DNA from: an uncultured bacterium
GTDB taxonomy: Bacteria; Bacillota; Clostridia; Lachnospirales; Lachnospiraceae
Length of the DNA stretch: 64,000 nucleotides
Reading direction: 5' to 3'
NCBI GenBank assembly: GCA_905215155.1
Contig: CAJMPJ010000006.1
Span: 1-64,000, forward strand
Positions 40,971 to 49,865 of this stretch are shown here, one piece after another. The number at the start of each line of letters is the position of its first letter. Position 1 is the stretch's first letter. Below the pieces are notes generated by a model that was given only the letters and a program-made list of their open reading frames with translations, was not told the origin of the DNA and searched no databases. A program made the position numbers and the translations under genes.

Positions 40971-43245
40971 ACTCACTGATCTTTCTCATAATGGCACCGA
41001 TGGCATAGGAATCGGATGGTTTTAGCATTGATGCCTCTTTACCGAAACACTCACACCAAATCTCCATATTGCAGACAAGGGTTCTTTTTACTGTTCCAAC
41101 ACGGGTGCCGCCGCCAAATTCGCTACCGCCGAGGAAATTTCTACGCTCGTATAAAGACATAGTGTCCCAATCATCCGGCAAGAGCGTATCCAAGTAAGTA
41201 CGAACCAGTCCTTCTCGTTCATCTGTTTCCATAGCATCTGCCTGTTCACTGGTTGCCATGGATACATCATCACCTTCAAGGTAGAGTTTTTCACCCTTCT
41301 CATAAAGCACTAGTGCCTCCGCCCAAATCTGCTGTACTTCCTCTTTGGTCATTTGCCAAGCTTTCTTTTTACCGTTACCGCTAATGCGGACTGGCCAAAA
41401 TCTGCGGTTGCCCGTAATATCTCGAAGAAACCCGCTTTCTGCATTAGTAGAACCTACAATTACGCATTGACGAGGATGGCTTTCGACGTTGACCCCATAA
41501 CTGGCACGGTACTTATCATCCGCCCTCGAAATAAAGGACTTCACAATCTCCACATCAGTCTTACGCATTCCAGCAAGCTCTCCTAGTTCCAGTAACCAAT
41601 ATCCTTGAAGTTTTTCAGCACCTGATTTATCTTTCATGTCCGTAATGGTCAAACTGTCTGAAAACCAATCTCCGGCAAGCTTAGCAAAGAAGGTTGACTT
41701 ACCGATGCCTTGAGGACCGTTTAAGATTAGAACACTATCAAACTTTGTACCTGGTCTATAAATGCGGGCTACCGCTGCAACCATCGTTTTGCGGATGACT
41801 GCTTTTGTATAGGAATTATCTGTTGCACCGAAATAATCAATTAATAGATTATCTACTCGACTAATTCCATCCCATTTTGGCAGGGAGTCCAGGTACTCCT
41901 TAACAGGATGGTAGGCTCGTTCAGCCGCTACCGCTAACACAGCGTCCTTGGTCTTGGTAGGTGAATAAACTCCGTATTTGCTGCTTAAATACACTTTAAG
42001 TAATGCGTTATCTGAATCATTCCAGCCAGCCTTAATCTGTTCCCAAGGCAGACCTCCTTTGGCATCAATACCATCACGGTGGCAATTAAAAGCGATATGC
42101 TGTAATTCCTTATCATGCCGAATAATCAGAACGATGTTATCCAGCGTGTCTTTTATCCGACCTTGCTTATCCAGTTCCAAGCCTGTCTGCCAATCCTCAT
42201 CATTAAACTCCTCTTCAGCCTGTGACTGTCTCTCCCTAGCAAACTCAGCTTTTACCGCTTCATCTTTTATAGCAAACTCGCACATTGCGACAAAAGACGG
42301 CATCCTGCCAGGAGCCGTTGTAGTGGAGGCTCTATCATCTAAAGAGCCGAATTTATGAATACGAACGAGATCAAAAGCATTGAGGAGTAATCCACTTGCT
42401 GGGTCTGTAGCATGGTGGCTGTATGCGAATTTATCATCATAGATAATCACACCGGCACTACTATCAGCTGGAATATAATCGTATCGTCCTTCCATAGCAG
42501 ATGGGGCATAAACTGCACCTAAAAATTTATCAATTGCTTCACGAACGGAATAGGCACGACAGAAAGTTCCTACCACACCTTCCTTTAAAAGCGGATCGGC
42601 TTGTTCTTTAAGACTGCGATTAATAACCTCAGACTGCCTGCTTGATACTGGCCAAGTTGACGTATCTCGCCAGTTTTCATATTTTGCAAGATAAATATCC
42701 GGGTCAAGTAATGCTCCATCCTGCTCTTCATAGACAAATTCACCATTAGAGGAAGTGGATGGCCAATACATAAGACGATGGGCTTCATAAGTCGTATCAT
42801 CGAAAAGATCTATGCCGATTTCTTTTGCCACCATACGTCCAACGGCTGCGTATTCTTCTTCGCTGATTTCACGAGCAAGAGGAACGATTAGCCTAAGTCT
42901 TGGATTTTCCGGTGTATGCTTATGGGTGGAATAAACACAGCATTTGAAATCAAAAAGCATACTGATTTGCTCCCAGATATTCGGTCTACCGTAATCCATA
43001 TCGAGGGTAAGCAAAGAACGACACAGAACATTGCCCTTCTTTCGCCTTCCTTCTTTTAAATGTCCTCCGACAAAGCCGCCCACATCCTTGATATCATCTT
43101 GCTGCCCTTTTTTAAGTTTCCGATACTCTTCTACTGTTTCCGTAGTGCGTTGCGTCGTCTTTACACGGGAGCAAAAATCCTCCCAGGAGATATCTTTGTT
43201 TTTCCATTTCCTATCCATCCGGCTATTGCCCACTGCAATTTTCAT
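40879..43245 (-). CDS. VirE-family phage primase/helicase
   Basis: The 788-aa protein has an N-terminal primase-like part (residues 1-300; LLTLDMDYGRPNIW and AHRLMYWPSTSSNGEF) and a C-terminal virulence-associated-E ATPase: Walker A LILNGPQGIGKSTFFAKLAGDW (split here by family convention near NGPQGIGKS), DMKDKSGAEKLQGYWLLELGEL and RDITGNRRFWPV. It primes and unwinds DNA for phage replication. It works beside phage PolA, DUF2800 and DUF2815 proteins in this cluster. It overlaps the DUF4406 gene by 4 bp, and ATG 43245 follows AGGAGG. Confidence 0.92.
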   Translation of the reverse strand: MKIAVGNSRMDRKWKNKDISWEDFCSRVKTTQRTTETVEEYRKLKKGQQDDIKDVGGFVGGHLKEGRRKKGNVLCRSLLTLDMDYGRPNIWEQISMLFDFKCCVYSTHKHTPENPRLRLIVPLAREISEEEYAAVGRMVAKEIGIDLFDDTTYEAHRLMYWPSTSSNGEFVYEEQDGALLDPDIYLAKYENWRDTSTWPVSSRQSEVINRSLKEQADPLLKEGVVGTFCRAYSVREAIDKFLGAVYAPSAMEGRYDYIPADSSAGVIIYDDKFAYSHHATDPASGLLLNAFDLVRIHKFGSLDDRASTTTAPGRMPSFVAMCEFAIKDEAVKAEFARERQSQAEEEFNDEDWQTGLELDKQGRIKDTLDNIVLIIRHDKELQHIAFNCHRDGIDAKGGLPWEQIKAGWNDSDNALLKVYLSSKYGVYSPTKTKDAVLAVAAERAYHPVKEYLDSLPKWDGISRVDNLLIDYFGATDNSYTKAVIRKTMVAAVARIYRPGTKFDSVLILNGPQGIGKSTFFAKLAGDWFSDSLTITDMKDKSGAEKLQGYWLLELGELAGMRKTDVEIVKSFISRADDKYRASYGVNVESHPRQCVIVGSTNAESGFLRDITGNRRFWPVRISGNGKKKAWQMTKEEVQQIWAEALVLYEKGEKLYLEGDDVSMATSEQADAMETDEREGLVRTYLDTLLPDDWDTMSLYERRNFLGGSEFGGGTRVGTVKRTLVCNMEIWCECFGKEASMLKPSDSYAIGAIMRKISEWNKYTGNKNGVVTFPVYGKQRAYSRVEEQR

Positions 43246-43676
43246 AAACTTTCAACCTCCTCATGCTCCGGACTAAAATACCTGACCGTTTGTCTGCGTT
43301 TCTTGGCTACTTCAATTTCCCTCGCCATACCGGTTGAGATGGTATTGCCCAGCACCCACACCTCGGAGCATTTACCCATAAGCACGATGTCCATAAATAT
43401 GGCAAGTTCCCGTTCCTCAGGATTTTCATCATCCATAAACTGCGGAAACATAAGGTGGGGAGCAATTGGTATACAATTACTTTCCAAGGCAAACCTGCAA
43501 AAGCTGCGAGCCTTTTCAACGTTTCCTTCTATATCACCTGAATAAGGAGAACAGATATACACAAGCGGCTTAAAGGCAGATTTTTTCTCTGCCTTTTCCT
43601 TTCTCATTATGTTGGTCAGTGCTTCATGGGGAGTTGGATCATGGTATCCTTCATGATTGAATTTGTTGATTCCCAT
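43242..43676 (-). CDS. DUF4406 nucleoside 2-deoxyribosyltransferase-like protein
   Basis: The 144-aa protein has the Rossmann-like fold of nucleoside deoxyribosyltransferases: YICSPYSGDIEGNVEKARSFCRFAL and a strand EVWVLGNTISTGMAREIEVA. Its N-terminus (MGINKFNHEGYHDPTPHEAL) is a separate short extension. Phage members may hydrolyse or exchange bases of nucleotides. ATG 43676 overlaps the antirepressor stop (TAATG) and has GGAGGG seven bases upstream. The active-site Glu is not certain, so function is tentative. Confidence 0.78.
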   Translation of the reverse strand: MGINKFNHEGYHDPTPHEALTNIMRKEKAEKKSAFKPLVYICSPYSGDIEGNVEKARSFCRFALESNCIPIAPHLMFPQFMDDENPEERELAIFMDIVLMGKCSEVWVLGNTISTGMAREIEVAKKRRQTVRYFSPEHEEVESL

Positions 43677-44428
43677 TACATACCCTCCATTTCTATCTGC
43701 GGCAAAATACCGTCTGCCTTCATCAGTTCGTAAATGAAGAGTCTGCCTTTTTGTGTCCAATATGTATGGACCTTTGTATGCTGTTGCCCGTTACTGCCAA
43801 GGTAGCTATGAGTCTTAGTGCTGGTGTAACCTTTTTCCGCATACTTCTGATATAAAAGCCAAATGCCGCCTTGTTTAAATTGGACTCCCTTTTTATTGAG
43901 ATAGCGGTTCATCCAAATAGCTGACTTACCGTAATCTTTGGCGATTGCTGATGTGGAAATGAGGTCTTTGCAATTTAAAACCACATCGTAATAAGACACT
44001 TTCGGTTTCATTTCTGCAATTTGCTGATTCTGAACAGCAACCGTACCTTCAAGCACTTTATTTTGATTCCTTACTTGAGTTAGTTGTTGATTGGCAAACT
44101 GTAATGCCCTTGCCATGATCGCCTCAGGTGAATTCCATCGTCTTTCTATTTCAAGAAAGTATTGACGGCATTGTTTTCCTTTTGGAGTACGCTGTATCAT
44201 ACATAGCTCTTTTGCCATATCAATTGTTAACTGATGGTCTATGCGTGGTCTGCCTCCAGTACTTTCGCTCAAAAATGAGCTAAAGTCTGACCCTTCCTCA
44301 AATCCGTACTCACACATTCTTGGAAACCAATCTTTATAAGCGGTCTTTACTTCCAAGGCTTCATGTAAATCACGACCGAGTACGGTTGGTCGTTGATTTT
44401 CATAATTGATTTTTACTAATTCGTCCAT
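43676..44428 (-). CDS. Phage antirepressor (AntA/AntB plus KilAC)
   Basis: The 250-aa protein has an AntA/AntB-type N-terminal domain (RPTVLGRDLHEALEVKTAYKDWFPRMCEYGFEEGSDF, residues 13-100) and a C-terminal KilAC domain (YYDVVLNCKDLISTSAIAKDYG, WMNRYLNKKGVQ). Antirepressors inactivate CI-like repressors and push the phage towards lysis. ATG 44428 has AGGAGG eight bases upstream. Copy B of the conserved 37-nt motif lies 45 bp upstream, which may regulate it separately from polA. Confidence 0.92.
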   Translation of the reverse strand: MDELVKINYENQRPTVLGRDLHEALEVKTAYKDWFPRMCEYGFEEGSDFSSFLSESTGGRPRIDHQLTIDMAKELCMIQRTPKGKQCRQYFLEIERRWNSPEAIMARALQFANQQLTQVRNQNKVLEGTVAVQNQQIAEMKPKVSYYDVVLNCKDLISTSAIAKDYGKSAIWMNRYLNKKGVQFKQGGIWLLYQKYAEKGYTSTKTHSYLGSNGQQHTKVHTYWTQKGRLFIYELMKADGILPQIEMEGM

Positions 44429-44472
44429 ACGAATTACCTCCTGCAATATAGTCAGAGAGGAAACCCCTCTAC

Positions 44473-44509
44473 CTAATAGCCACAGGAGGTAATAATTGTT
44501 GAGGATTTT
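44473..44509 (-). promoter_or_regulatory. Conserved 37-nt motif, copy B
   Basis: On the minus strand AAATCCTCAAC, 16 bases, GGCTATTAG, in the gap between polA and the antirepressor gene. It has the same two blocks and the same internal spacing as copies A and C. After it comes GTAGAGGGG, close to the GTTAGAGGG that follows copy C. Confidence 0.6.
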
Positions 44510-44522
44510 GAAATAATTTATT

Positions 44523-46466
44523 TTAATCTTTTTGATAAAACTGACACTCATAGCCATCAGCACTAAGTAACAGGCCATTTGCCCAGGTTGGTGTCCTAGC
44601 CATCTGTTCACAAATAGTGGAAAGTGACATTCCCATATCCGCCTCGATGATAATTTCATCGTGTACATGAGCCACAATGGAACAATTCTTTAATGTCTGC
44701 ATGGCATGACACAAAATGTCACGACTGATTGCCTGGACAATATTCTCTACAAATTTGGGTCCATAGCTTTCGATTCTTTCCCACTTTTTCGTCCCACTGA
44801 TACCTTCATAAGTAACTGACTCACCACCAAATACATTCTCTCCCATACGAGGTTTCACATAGGCAAGCCGTCTACTAGAAGGGAGGACAATGAAGAGCAT
44901 TCCACTTTGATAGATAAATTTAATGCCGTGTGTCTCTGTGGGAGTCTTTTGCTTAACACAAGTTTTTACCGCACGGTCAACATCCCACCACAATTTTGTA
45001 ATATTGGGATTGGATTGTCTCCAAGCCGTTACAAGGGGCTGAAGTTCCTCTTCTTCAATTCCCATCTCCAAAGCACCCATTGATTTTAATGCTCCAATAG
45101 ATCCACCGTAACCAAGGGCAAGTTCAGCAATTTTTCCTTTCTGGCGAAGGTGACCGTTCACACCATGCTTTTCAACAGGTACATTAAACATCTGAGAGGC
45201 ACTGGCACAGTAGATATCACCGCCATTTTGGAATACATCTATTCTCCATTTTTCACCCGCAAGCCAAGCAATGACGCGAGCCTCAATCGCTGAAAAATCT
45301 GCCACAATGAACTTCATACCTTCTCGCGGTATAAAAGCAGTACGGATAAGTTCCGACAGTACCTCTGGGATTGAATCATAGAGTAAAGTAAGAGCATCAA
45401 AGTTTCCGCTTCGAACTAAAGCACGAGCCTGTTCCAAATCAGGCATATGGTTTTGAGGGAGATTTTGTAGTTGAATAAGCCTGCCCGAAAACCTACCAGT
45501 TCTGTTTGCTCCATAAAACTGAAACATTCCTCTTGCACGACCATCATTACATACTGCATTCTCCATTGCCGTGTATTTTTTTATCGATGATTTTGCAAGT
45601 TGCTGACGAAGTTCCAAAACGGTGCCTAGTGGTTCAGGTGCTGTCTTTAACATCTCAGCAACTGCTTTTTTACCAAGACTATCTGTTTCCAATCCGTTAT
45701 CAGCAAGCCATTCTTTCATTTGTTGTACGGAGTTTGGATTCTCTAAATTAGTTATATCCTGCATTAAAGCCATTAGCTTTTCCCGCGACTGTTCATCCAT
45801 CTTGACGGCTTGTTTTACAAAAGCCATGTCAATAGCGATACCACGATCATTGATTTTCTGGTCAAGATGATATTCTGACCATATATTCTCTGGAAGCGGG
45901 AATTTAGATAGTCTCTGCTGTATTGACATCTCGGTTTCCACATCACGAAGGTTATATGCTTTAAACCGCTCCCATTTATCTAAGTCGTGTTTTGGCAGAT
46001 TACGAACTCGTCCTCCGTTTGATTTAGTAGGGGAGCAAGGTGTACAGAAATATTTAATGAGGTCTTTGCCTTCCGTCAATTTTTGTTTTTCCAATCCTAA
46101 GACTGCACCGACACCTTCAAGAGAAAGCGGAAGTCCCATATAAGCCGACCATACCATTGAACATTTCCAGGATGTAGGGTCAAGATAATCTGCCAGGTTA
46201 AGCCATTTTGATAGGCAAACACGCTCAAACATAGCATTAAAGGCCCATTTGGTAACAGAATTATCCATAAGAGCATTGATTATTTCATTTGGAATTTTCT
46301 CTCCACAGGCAAGATCAACCACCTGAACTGCACCGCCATCAACCGAATAACCAAACAACAGAATTTCAAAATCATCACTCTCGGCATAACGATAGACTCC
46401 GGACTTCTGAAGATTGACACTGCTATAGGTCTCTAAATCTAAAGATAAACTGTTTATTTTAGCCAC
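44523..46466 (-). CDS. Phage DNA polymerase I (family A)
   Basis: The 647-aa polymerase has an N-terminal 3'-5' exonuclease domain (SLDLETYSSVNLQKSGV with DxE; DVETEMSIQQRLSKF) and a family A polymerase domain: motif A VADFSAIEARVIAWLAGE, motif B LRQKGKIAELALGYGG and motif C AHVHDEIIIEAD. It is the replicative polymerase of the phage. The GTG start (46466) lies within the last codons of the HNH gene. Relatives in Firmicute phages have the same size and place, next to DUF2815 and DUF2800. Confidence 0.94.
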   Translation of the reverse strand: MAKINSLSLDLETYSSVNLQKSGVYRYAESDDFEILLFGYSVDGGAVQVVDLACGEKIPNEIINALMDNSVTKWAFNAMFERVCLSKWLNLADYLDPTSWKCSMVWSAYMGLPLSLEGVGAVLGLEKQKLTEGKDLIKYFCTPCSPTKSNGGRVRNLPKHDLDKWERFKAYNLRDVETEMSIQQRLSKFPLPENIWSEYHLDQKINDRGIAIDMAFVKQAVKMDEQSREKLMALMQDITNLENPNSVQQMKEWLADNGLETDSLGKKAVAEMLKTAPEPLGTVLELRQQLAKSSIKKYTAMENAVCNDGRARGMFQFYGANRTGRFSGRLIQLQNLPQNHMPDLEQARALVRSGNFDALTLLYDSIPEVLSELIRTAFIPREGMKFIVADFSAIEARVIAWLAGEKWRIDVFQNGGDIYCASASQMFNVPVEKHGVNGHLRQKGKIAELALGYGGSIGALKSMGALEMGIEEEELQPLVTAWRQSNPNITKLWWDVDRAVKTCVKQKTPTETHGIKFIYQSGMLFIVLPSSRRLAYVKPRMGENVFGGESVTYEGISGTKKWERIESYGPKFVENIVQAISRDILCHAMQTLKNCSIVAHVHDEIIIEADMGMSLSTICEQMARTPTWANGLLLSADGYECQFYQKD

Positions 46467-46981
46467 GAATATAACCTCCCAACTTTTATGCGACTAATAG
46501 TTGTTGGGGAGACCTTGTATTTATCCGCTATCTCTTTTCCAGTAAATCCACAGATCAACCTAAAACGAATATCGTATACATCTTCTATACTCAGTTTCCT
46601 CCAACTCTTTCCTTGGCGATAAACATCAAGGATATTATCAGTCCTGGTTCCATACCTCAAATTTGATAATCTATTATCTTGTGGATTGCCGTTTATATGC
46701 AAAACCTCTGTTCCTTCTGGTGGCTCTCCTACGAATACTTTCATAACTAATTGGTGAACCGGTATACCATTGCTACCACGTCTTAAAACAACAGATTGAT
46801 GACCATCTTTACAATACCTTCCTGGTTTTAATATCCTTTCTGGCACAGTTCTAAGGAAAGGCTGTCTAGTATACCGATTTCTGCTCATAACTTTTCTTTT
46901 AAGGCTTTTAATTCTCCCTTCAGAACTAACTTGATATTCTCCTTCGTATCTAGGGATATCTCTCCATACTTCTATATCCAT
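46454..46981 (-). CDS. NUMOD4-HNH homing-type endonuclease
   Basis: The 175-aa protein starts with a NUMOD4 motif (EVWRDIPRYEGEYQVSSEGRIKSL), followed by an HNH domain (VLHINGNPQDNRLSNLRYGT) and a C-terminal helix-turn-helix of NUMOD type (GFTGKEIADKYKVSPTTISRI). Such free-standing endonucleases spread by cutting intron-less or element-less alleles. It lies between DUF2815 and polA and overlaps the polA start by 13 bp. HNH residues appear intact, so it may be active. No intron or intein is seen in polA. Confidence 0.9.
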   Translation of the reverse strand: MDIEVWRDIPRYEGEYQVSSEGRIKSLKRKVMSRNRYTRQPFLRTVPERILKPGRYCKDGHQSVVLRRGSNGIPVHQLVMKVFVGEPPEGTEVLHINGNPQDNRLSNLRYGTRTDNILDVYRQGKSWRKLSIEDVYDIRFRLICGFTGKEIADKYKVSPTTISRIKVGRLYSWLK

Positions 46982-47061
46982 TTAATGACCGCCCTTTCCA
47001 ATGCAAACGAGGTAGCAGAAGAACAACTTCCACCACCCCGTTTGTATTCATACTTTAGCTG

Positions 47062-47610
47062 TTATGCTAGAAAATCATCATCTTCAATTGTGGTGAAATC
47101 ATCAGCCGCATTGGTTCTTCCACCTAAAGGCTCTCCATCTCTAATCTTTTGGATGTTACCAAGTCCACAGGCCACACCCTTATTACCATTAGAGTTAAAA
47201 GCATAGAAATTCAGGGATACTCTTGCATAACAACCGCTGTAAACCTCGTTGCGATCCAGAATAGGCTTGACTGCTTTATCAACAATCTGAGGCGGAGTAG
47301 TGCTGTTGGCATTTACGAAATAATGTCCTTTATAAGCCTCATCATCTCGTTCTACATCACCATCTCGAAGCGGCAGCTTGATAGCAGCCTTATTGGGTTT
47401 TTTGCCGCCAAACTTTGCAATGCCCTCTTCAATAGCTGCATCAACTGCTGCATTGATGGCATTAATGGTTTCCTTATCCGATTTAGGAATCAATACCGAT
47501 ACACTATACTTTTCTGCCCCACCATTGATGGATACCGGTTCCCAGCCATGGAAGTAGCTGAGACGTGTGTTTACACCAGTAATAACCTTCGTTCTGTTTT
47601 TATTATTCAT
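47062..47610 (-). CDS. DUF2815 single-stranded DNA-binding-like protein
   Basis: The 182-aa protein (VITGVNTRLSYFHGWEPVSINGGAEKYSVSVLIPK) matches DUF2815, an OB-fold family related to gp2.5-type ssDNA-binding proteins. It has an acidic C-terminus (DDFTTIEDDDFLA), a hallmark of SSB proteins that recruit partners. It acts in phage replication beside PolA. ATG 47610 is preceded by GGAGG eight bases away; a GTG at 47616 is too close to it. It overlaps the DUF2800 gene by 8 bp. Confidence 0.85.
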   Translation of the reverse strand: MNNKNRTKVITGVNTRLSYFHGWEPVSINGGAEKYSVSVLIPKSDKETINAINAAVDAAIEEGIAKFGGKKPNKAAIKLPLRDGDVERDDEAYKGHYFVNANSTTPPQIVDKAVKPILDRNEVYSGCYARVSLNFYAFNSNGNKGVACGLGNIQKIRDGEPLGGRTNAADDFTTIEDDDFLA

Positions 47611-48751
47611 ATTCACATTCCTCCGTTATTTCGTTAAATTCGTTTTTTGCATTAGATACGTTCATAGCCGGACGCTTATCCGATAGCGGGACCAGAGTCG
47701 GCTTTCCCGGTGGCTTGTATATAAGATCACCGAGTATCTTCTCAAATTTTGATTTGCCCATCAGCCTTTCCATTTCCGTAAGAGTGATGAGACTCTGACG
47801 AAAGATATCTTTATAACCGTTTGCTTTGGCTACTTCAGCCACAGCATCTTCATCTTTGTATTTGCGGACAGATCTGCCCTCAACAACCTTAAAACCATGC
47901 CACTCTTTACCGTGATTAACAGCTGCATCGGTGGCATATGCAATGATTTCATTTGCCCATTTCGTAAGGTCGGACAGTTTAGATAGGACTTCCTCGATTT
48001 CAGAGTCCGTAAGTAGTGGAGGTAGTTTAAACTCCGATTGTGCCAATTTCAGTTTTTCCTCAGCCCTAGCACGGCATTTAACTGCCGCTCGGCAGAAAGT
48101 ACACCACTCACCCGGAAGATACTCGCCTTCACCGTCATAAGCTTTTTTAGCCTTTGGTTTTAGTTCTTTTTCAGCCCAAGCTTTTAAATCCTCTACCCGG
48201 ATTGTCCATGTGCTGACATTCTCTCTGCGTGGCTGGAAAATAGTCATGGAAACTTCCTCGATGTCGTACAAACTATCGTAAATTTCTAAAGCACCCAATG
48301 CGTACAACTTCATCTGCGGATTGTCCACCGCATCTACCAATACTCCCATACCATACTTGAAATCGATAATGTGAAGTTTCTTATCTGCAATAATGATGCA
48401 GTCACCAGTTCCAAAACCCTGTGGAACATAGCAAGAAAAATCAAGACGCTGTTCGATTAGTATTAAAGGGTCTGTGCAGCTCTGCTTTGCCAGCTCAAGC
48501 TGTTCCATTACAAATTCCACATAGGCATCACTGTGTTCTTCCATCTCATCGGAGTTATAAACTGAGACAGGACGCTTACTTCTCATGTGAAGTGCTTTTT
48601 TAAGTTTATGTTCGCAGAGAGCATGGGCGGCGGTGCCTTCAGCGGCTGCACTGGATTCGTTATTTACAAACTCCAGTTCCAATCGTGCAGACGGAAGGCA
48701 ATTCAGCCACCTATGGGCGCCTGATGCGGAAAGAACTGCATGATCACTCAT
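47603..48751 (-). CDS. DUF2800 Cas4/RecB-like nuclease
   Basis: The 382-aa protein belongs to DUF2800, a PD-(D/E)XK family. The catalytic region is GTGDCIIIADKKLHIIDFKYGMG (D...D-x-K), and the cysteines in RWLNC and GEWCTFCRAAVKC form a probable Fe-S cluster as in Cas4/AddB-type nucleases. It probably processes DNA ends in phage replication or recombination. ATG 48751 is preceded by GCGGAGG. It overlaps the preceding gene by 8 bp. Confidence 0.88.
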   Translation of the reverse strand: MSDHAVLSASGAHRWLNCLPSARLELEFVNNESSAAAEGTAAHALCEHKLKKALHMRSKRPVSVYNSDEMEEHSDAYVEFVMEQLELAKQSCTDPLILIEQRLDFSCYVPQGFGTGDCIIIADKKLHIIDFKYGMGVLVDAVDNPQMKLYALGALEIYDSLYDIEEVSMTIFQPRRENVSTWTIRVEDLKAWAEKELKPKAKKAYDGEGEYLPGEWCTFCRAAVKCRARAEEKLKLAQSEFKLPPLLTDSEIEEVLSKLSDLTKWANEIIAYATDAAVNHGKEWHGFKVVEGRSVRKYKDEDAVAEVAKANGYKDIFRQSLITLTEMERLMGKSKFEKILGDLIYKPPGKPTLVPLSDKRPAMNVSNAKNEFNEITEECEYE

Positions 48752-49067
48752 TCCCAAGTACCTCCGCATCTTTCAACATATCTGCATAATGTTTCTTGTC
48801 AACTTCGCTTAATTTAGAGCCACCGTATTTTTGGATGATTTCTCTCACTTGGGCAGTAAGACCAGCTTGACTCTTCTCAGCGAGTTTTGCTCTGACTTCC
48901 TCCAGAGTGATTTCCTTTTTATTTGGTTCAGGCTCTTTTACAGTTGTAGTCGGTTCTTTTGTTTCGACAGGTTCATTGCCCGCCATTACATCAGCAACCG
49001 CTTGTATGCTGTCTGCCAAAGAGCGCATATCGGAAACCACATCAAGGAGTAGCTTGATCTTGCTCAT
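48744..49067 (-). CDS. Hypothetical phage protein ahead of DUF2800
   Basis: The 107-aa protein has a helical N-terminus (LLLDVVSDMRSLADSIQAVADVM), a proline/lysine/glutamate-rich linker, and a C-terminal three-helix region (LEEVRAKLAEKSQAGLTAQVREIIQKYGG). Such proteins precede DUF2800 in related phages and bind no known ligand. The C-terminal region resembles that of phage protein families with DNA- or SSB-binding roles, but I cannot name one. It overlaps the next upstream gene by 26 bp. Confidence 0.6.
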   Translation of the reverse strand: MSKIKLLLDVVSDMRSLADSIQAVADVMAGNEPVETKEPTTTVKEPEPNKKEITLEEVRAKLAEKSQAGLTAQVREIIQKYGGSKLSEVDKKHYADMLKDAEVLGNE

Positions 49068-49260
49068 GGCTTATTCCTCCTTCCTTAATCTCACTGATGG
49101 CGAGTTCCTGTACGGTGTCACCCGGAACAAGAATGGTCAGTTTCTGCTTATCACCAAGTAAGAAACGCAGGAAACGCTCCCTAATGGTGACGTTTCGACA
49201 GGAAACAATCCCACCAGACTGTGGTTTTTTTGAAACACTGATTTTCAAGTTGTGCTTCAT
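49042..49260 (-). CDS. Small hypothetical phage protein
   Basis: The 72-aa protein (KISVSKKPQSGGIVSCRNVTIRERFLRFLLGDKQKLTILVPGDTVQELAISEIKEGG) occurs in the same place in related Firmicute phages and is without assigned function. It is basic and beta-rich. ATG 49260 has AGAGGTG six bases upstream. Copy C of the 37-nt motif lies 43 bp upstream. Confidence 0.6.
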   Translation of the reverse strand: MKHNLKISVSKKPQSGGIVSCRNVTIRERFLRFLLGDKQKLTILVPGDTVQELAISEIKEGGISHEQDQATP

Positions 49261-49302
49261 GTATTCACCTCTTTCCGAGAGCGTTTATGTGCTGCCCTCT
49301 AA

Positions 49303-49339
49303 CTATTAGCCGTGGCAAGAGGGGAAAGTTGAGGATTTG
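49303..49339 (-). promoter_or_regulatory. Conserved 37-nt motif, copy C
   Basis: On the minus strand AAATCCTCAAC, 16 bases, GGCTAATAG. It overlaps the last codons and stop of the sigma-like gene. CCCTCT before the second block and AGAGGG after it could pair, placing GGCTAATAG in a hairpin loop. It precedes the 49042-49260 gene. Confidence 0.6.
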
Positions 49340-49839
49340 GGATAGATTTTTTTGAAATTCTTTTTAGCTGTATCTAAACGGTGGGAAATGGCACTTACAC
49401 TTACTCCCTCACGTTCTGCATACTCCGTTACCGAAACACCATCCAAAACTATAGCAATCAGTAACTCAGCTTGTTTTTCCTTGAGAGCCTTGCGAATAAT
49501 TTCACAGAGGTATTCATACTCTTCTTTTTTCTCTCTAGCCATTTCATCTGAGTAGTCAGGGAAGTAATCCATATGGTCGGTAGCATCTTCGGACTCATCA
49601 TCTTTGCGGAATGGTTTTTTGGGCATCCCTCTGTGTCTATCAAATTTATGCCAGTTATTGTACTCGGGCTTGTTAAAACGCTCGTCCATAATCTCCTGTG
49701 GCGAACGGCGGGTTATAGTTTCCTTATCTTCGGCACAGGATAGCCTGTCCTCGTAATCTGCATCAATCATTAAGGTGAAATCCTCGTCTGGTACCTCTAA
49801 ATAGATAGATTTGTTTTCGTGCTGAATTCTAATTTTCAT
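49306..49839 (-). CDS. Sigma-70-like protein with internal charged linker
   Basis: The 177-aa protein has a short beta-rich N-terminus (MKIRIQHENKSIYLEVPDEDF), a charged central region rich in Asp, Glu and Lys (residues 50-110) and a C-terminal helix-turn-helix similar to sigma region 4 (LIAIVLDGVSVTEYAEREGVSVSAISHRLDTAKKNF). Such proteins are common at the start of replication operons in Firmicute phages and ICEs. It may direct polymerase to early promoters, including the 37-nt motif (inference). Its transcript passes through the large hairpin at 49866-49979. Confidence 0.75.
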   Translation of the reverse strand: MKIRIQHENKSIYLEVPDEDFTLMIDADYEDRLSCAEDKETITRRSPQEIMDERFNKPEYNNWHKFDRHRGMPKKPFRKDDESEDATDHMDYFPDYSDEMAREKKEEYEYLCEIIRKALKEKQAELLIAIVLDGVSVTEYAEREGVSVSAISHRLDTAKKNFKKIYPKSSTFPSCHG

Positions 49840-49865
49840 ATTCTGGCTCCTTTCAAAAATGAAAA

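Noticed and set aside
44473..44509. 37-nt motif as a remnant of a sigma-like gene (copy C is read K-S-S-T at the end of such a gene)
   Set aside because: No upstream homology to the sigma-like gene exists at copies A and B, and only the two blocks with fixed spacing are conserved.
43676..44677. Longer frame upstream of the antirepressor (to 44677) as an N-terminal extension
   Set aside because: It overlaps the polA 3' end and the conserved motif. ATG 44428 has a strong ribosome binding site and begins the AntA domain properly.
46454..46981. HNH gene as evidence for an intron or intein in polA
   Set aside because: PolA is continuous with all motifs in order, and the HNH gene lies before it.
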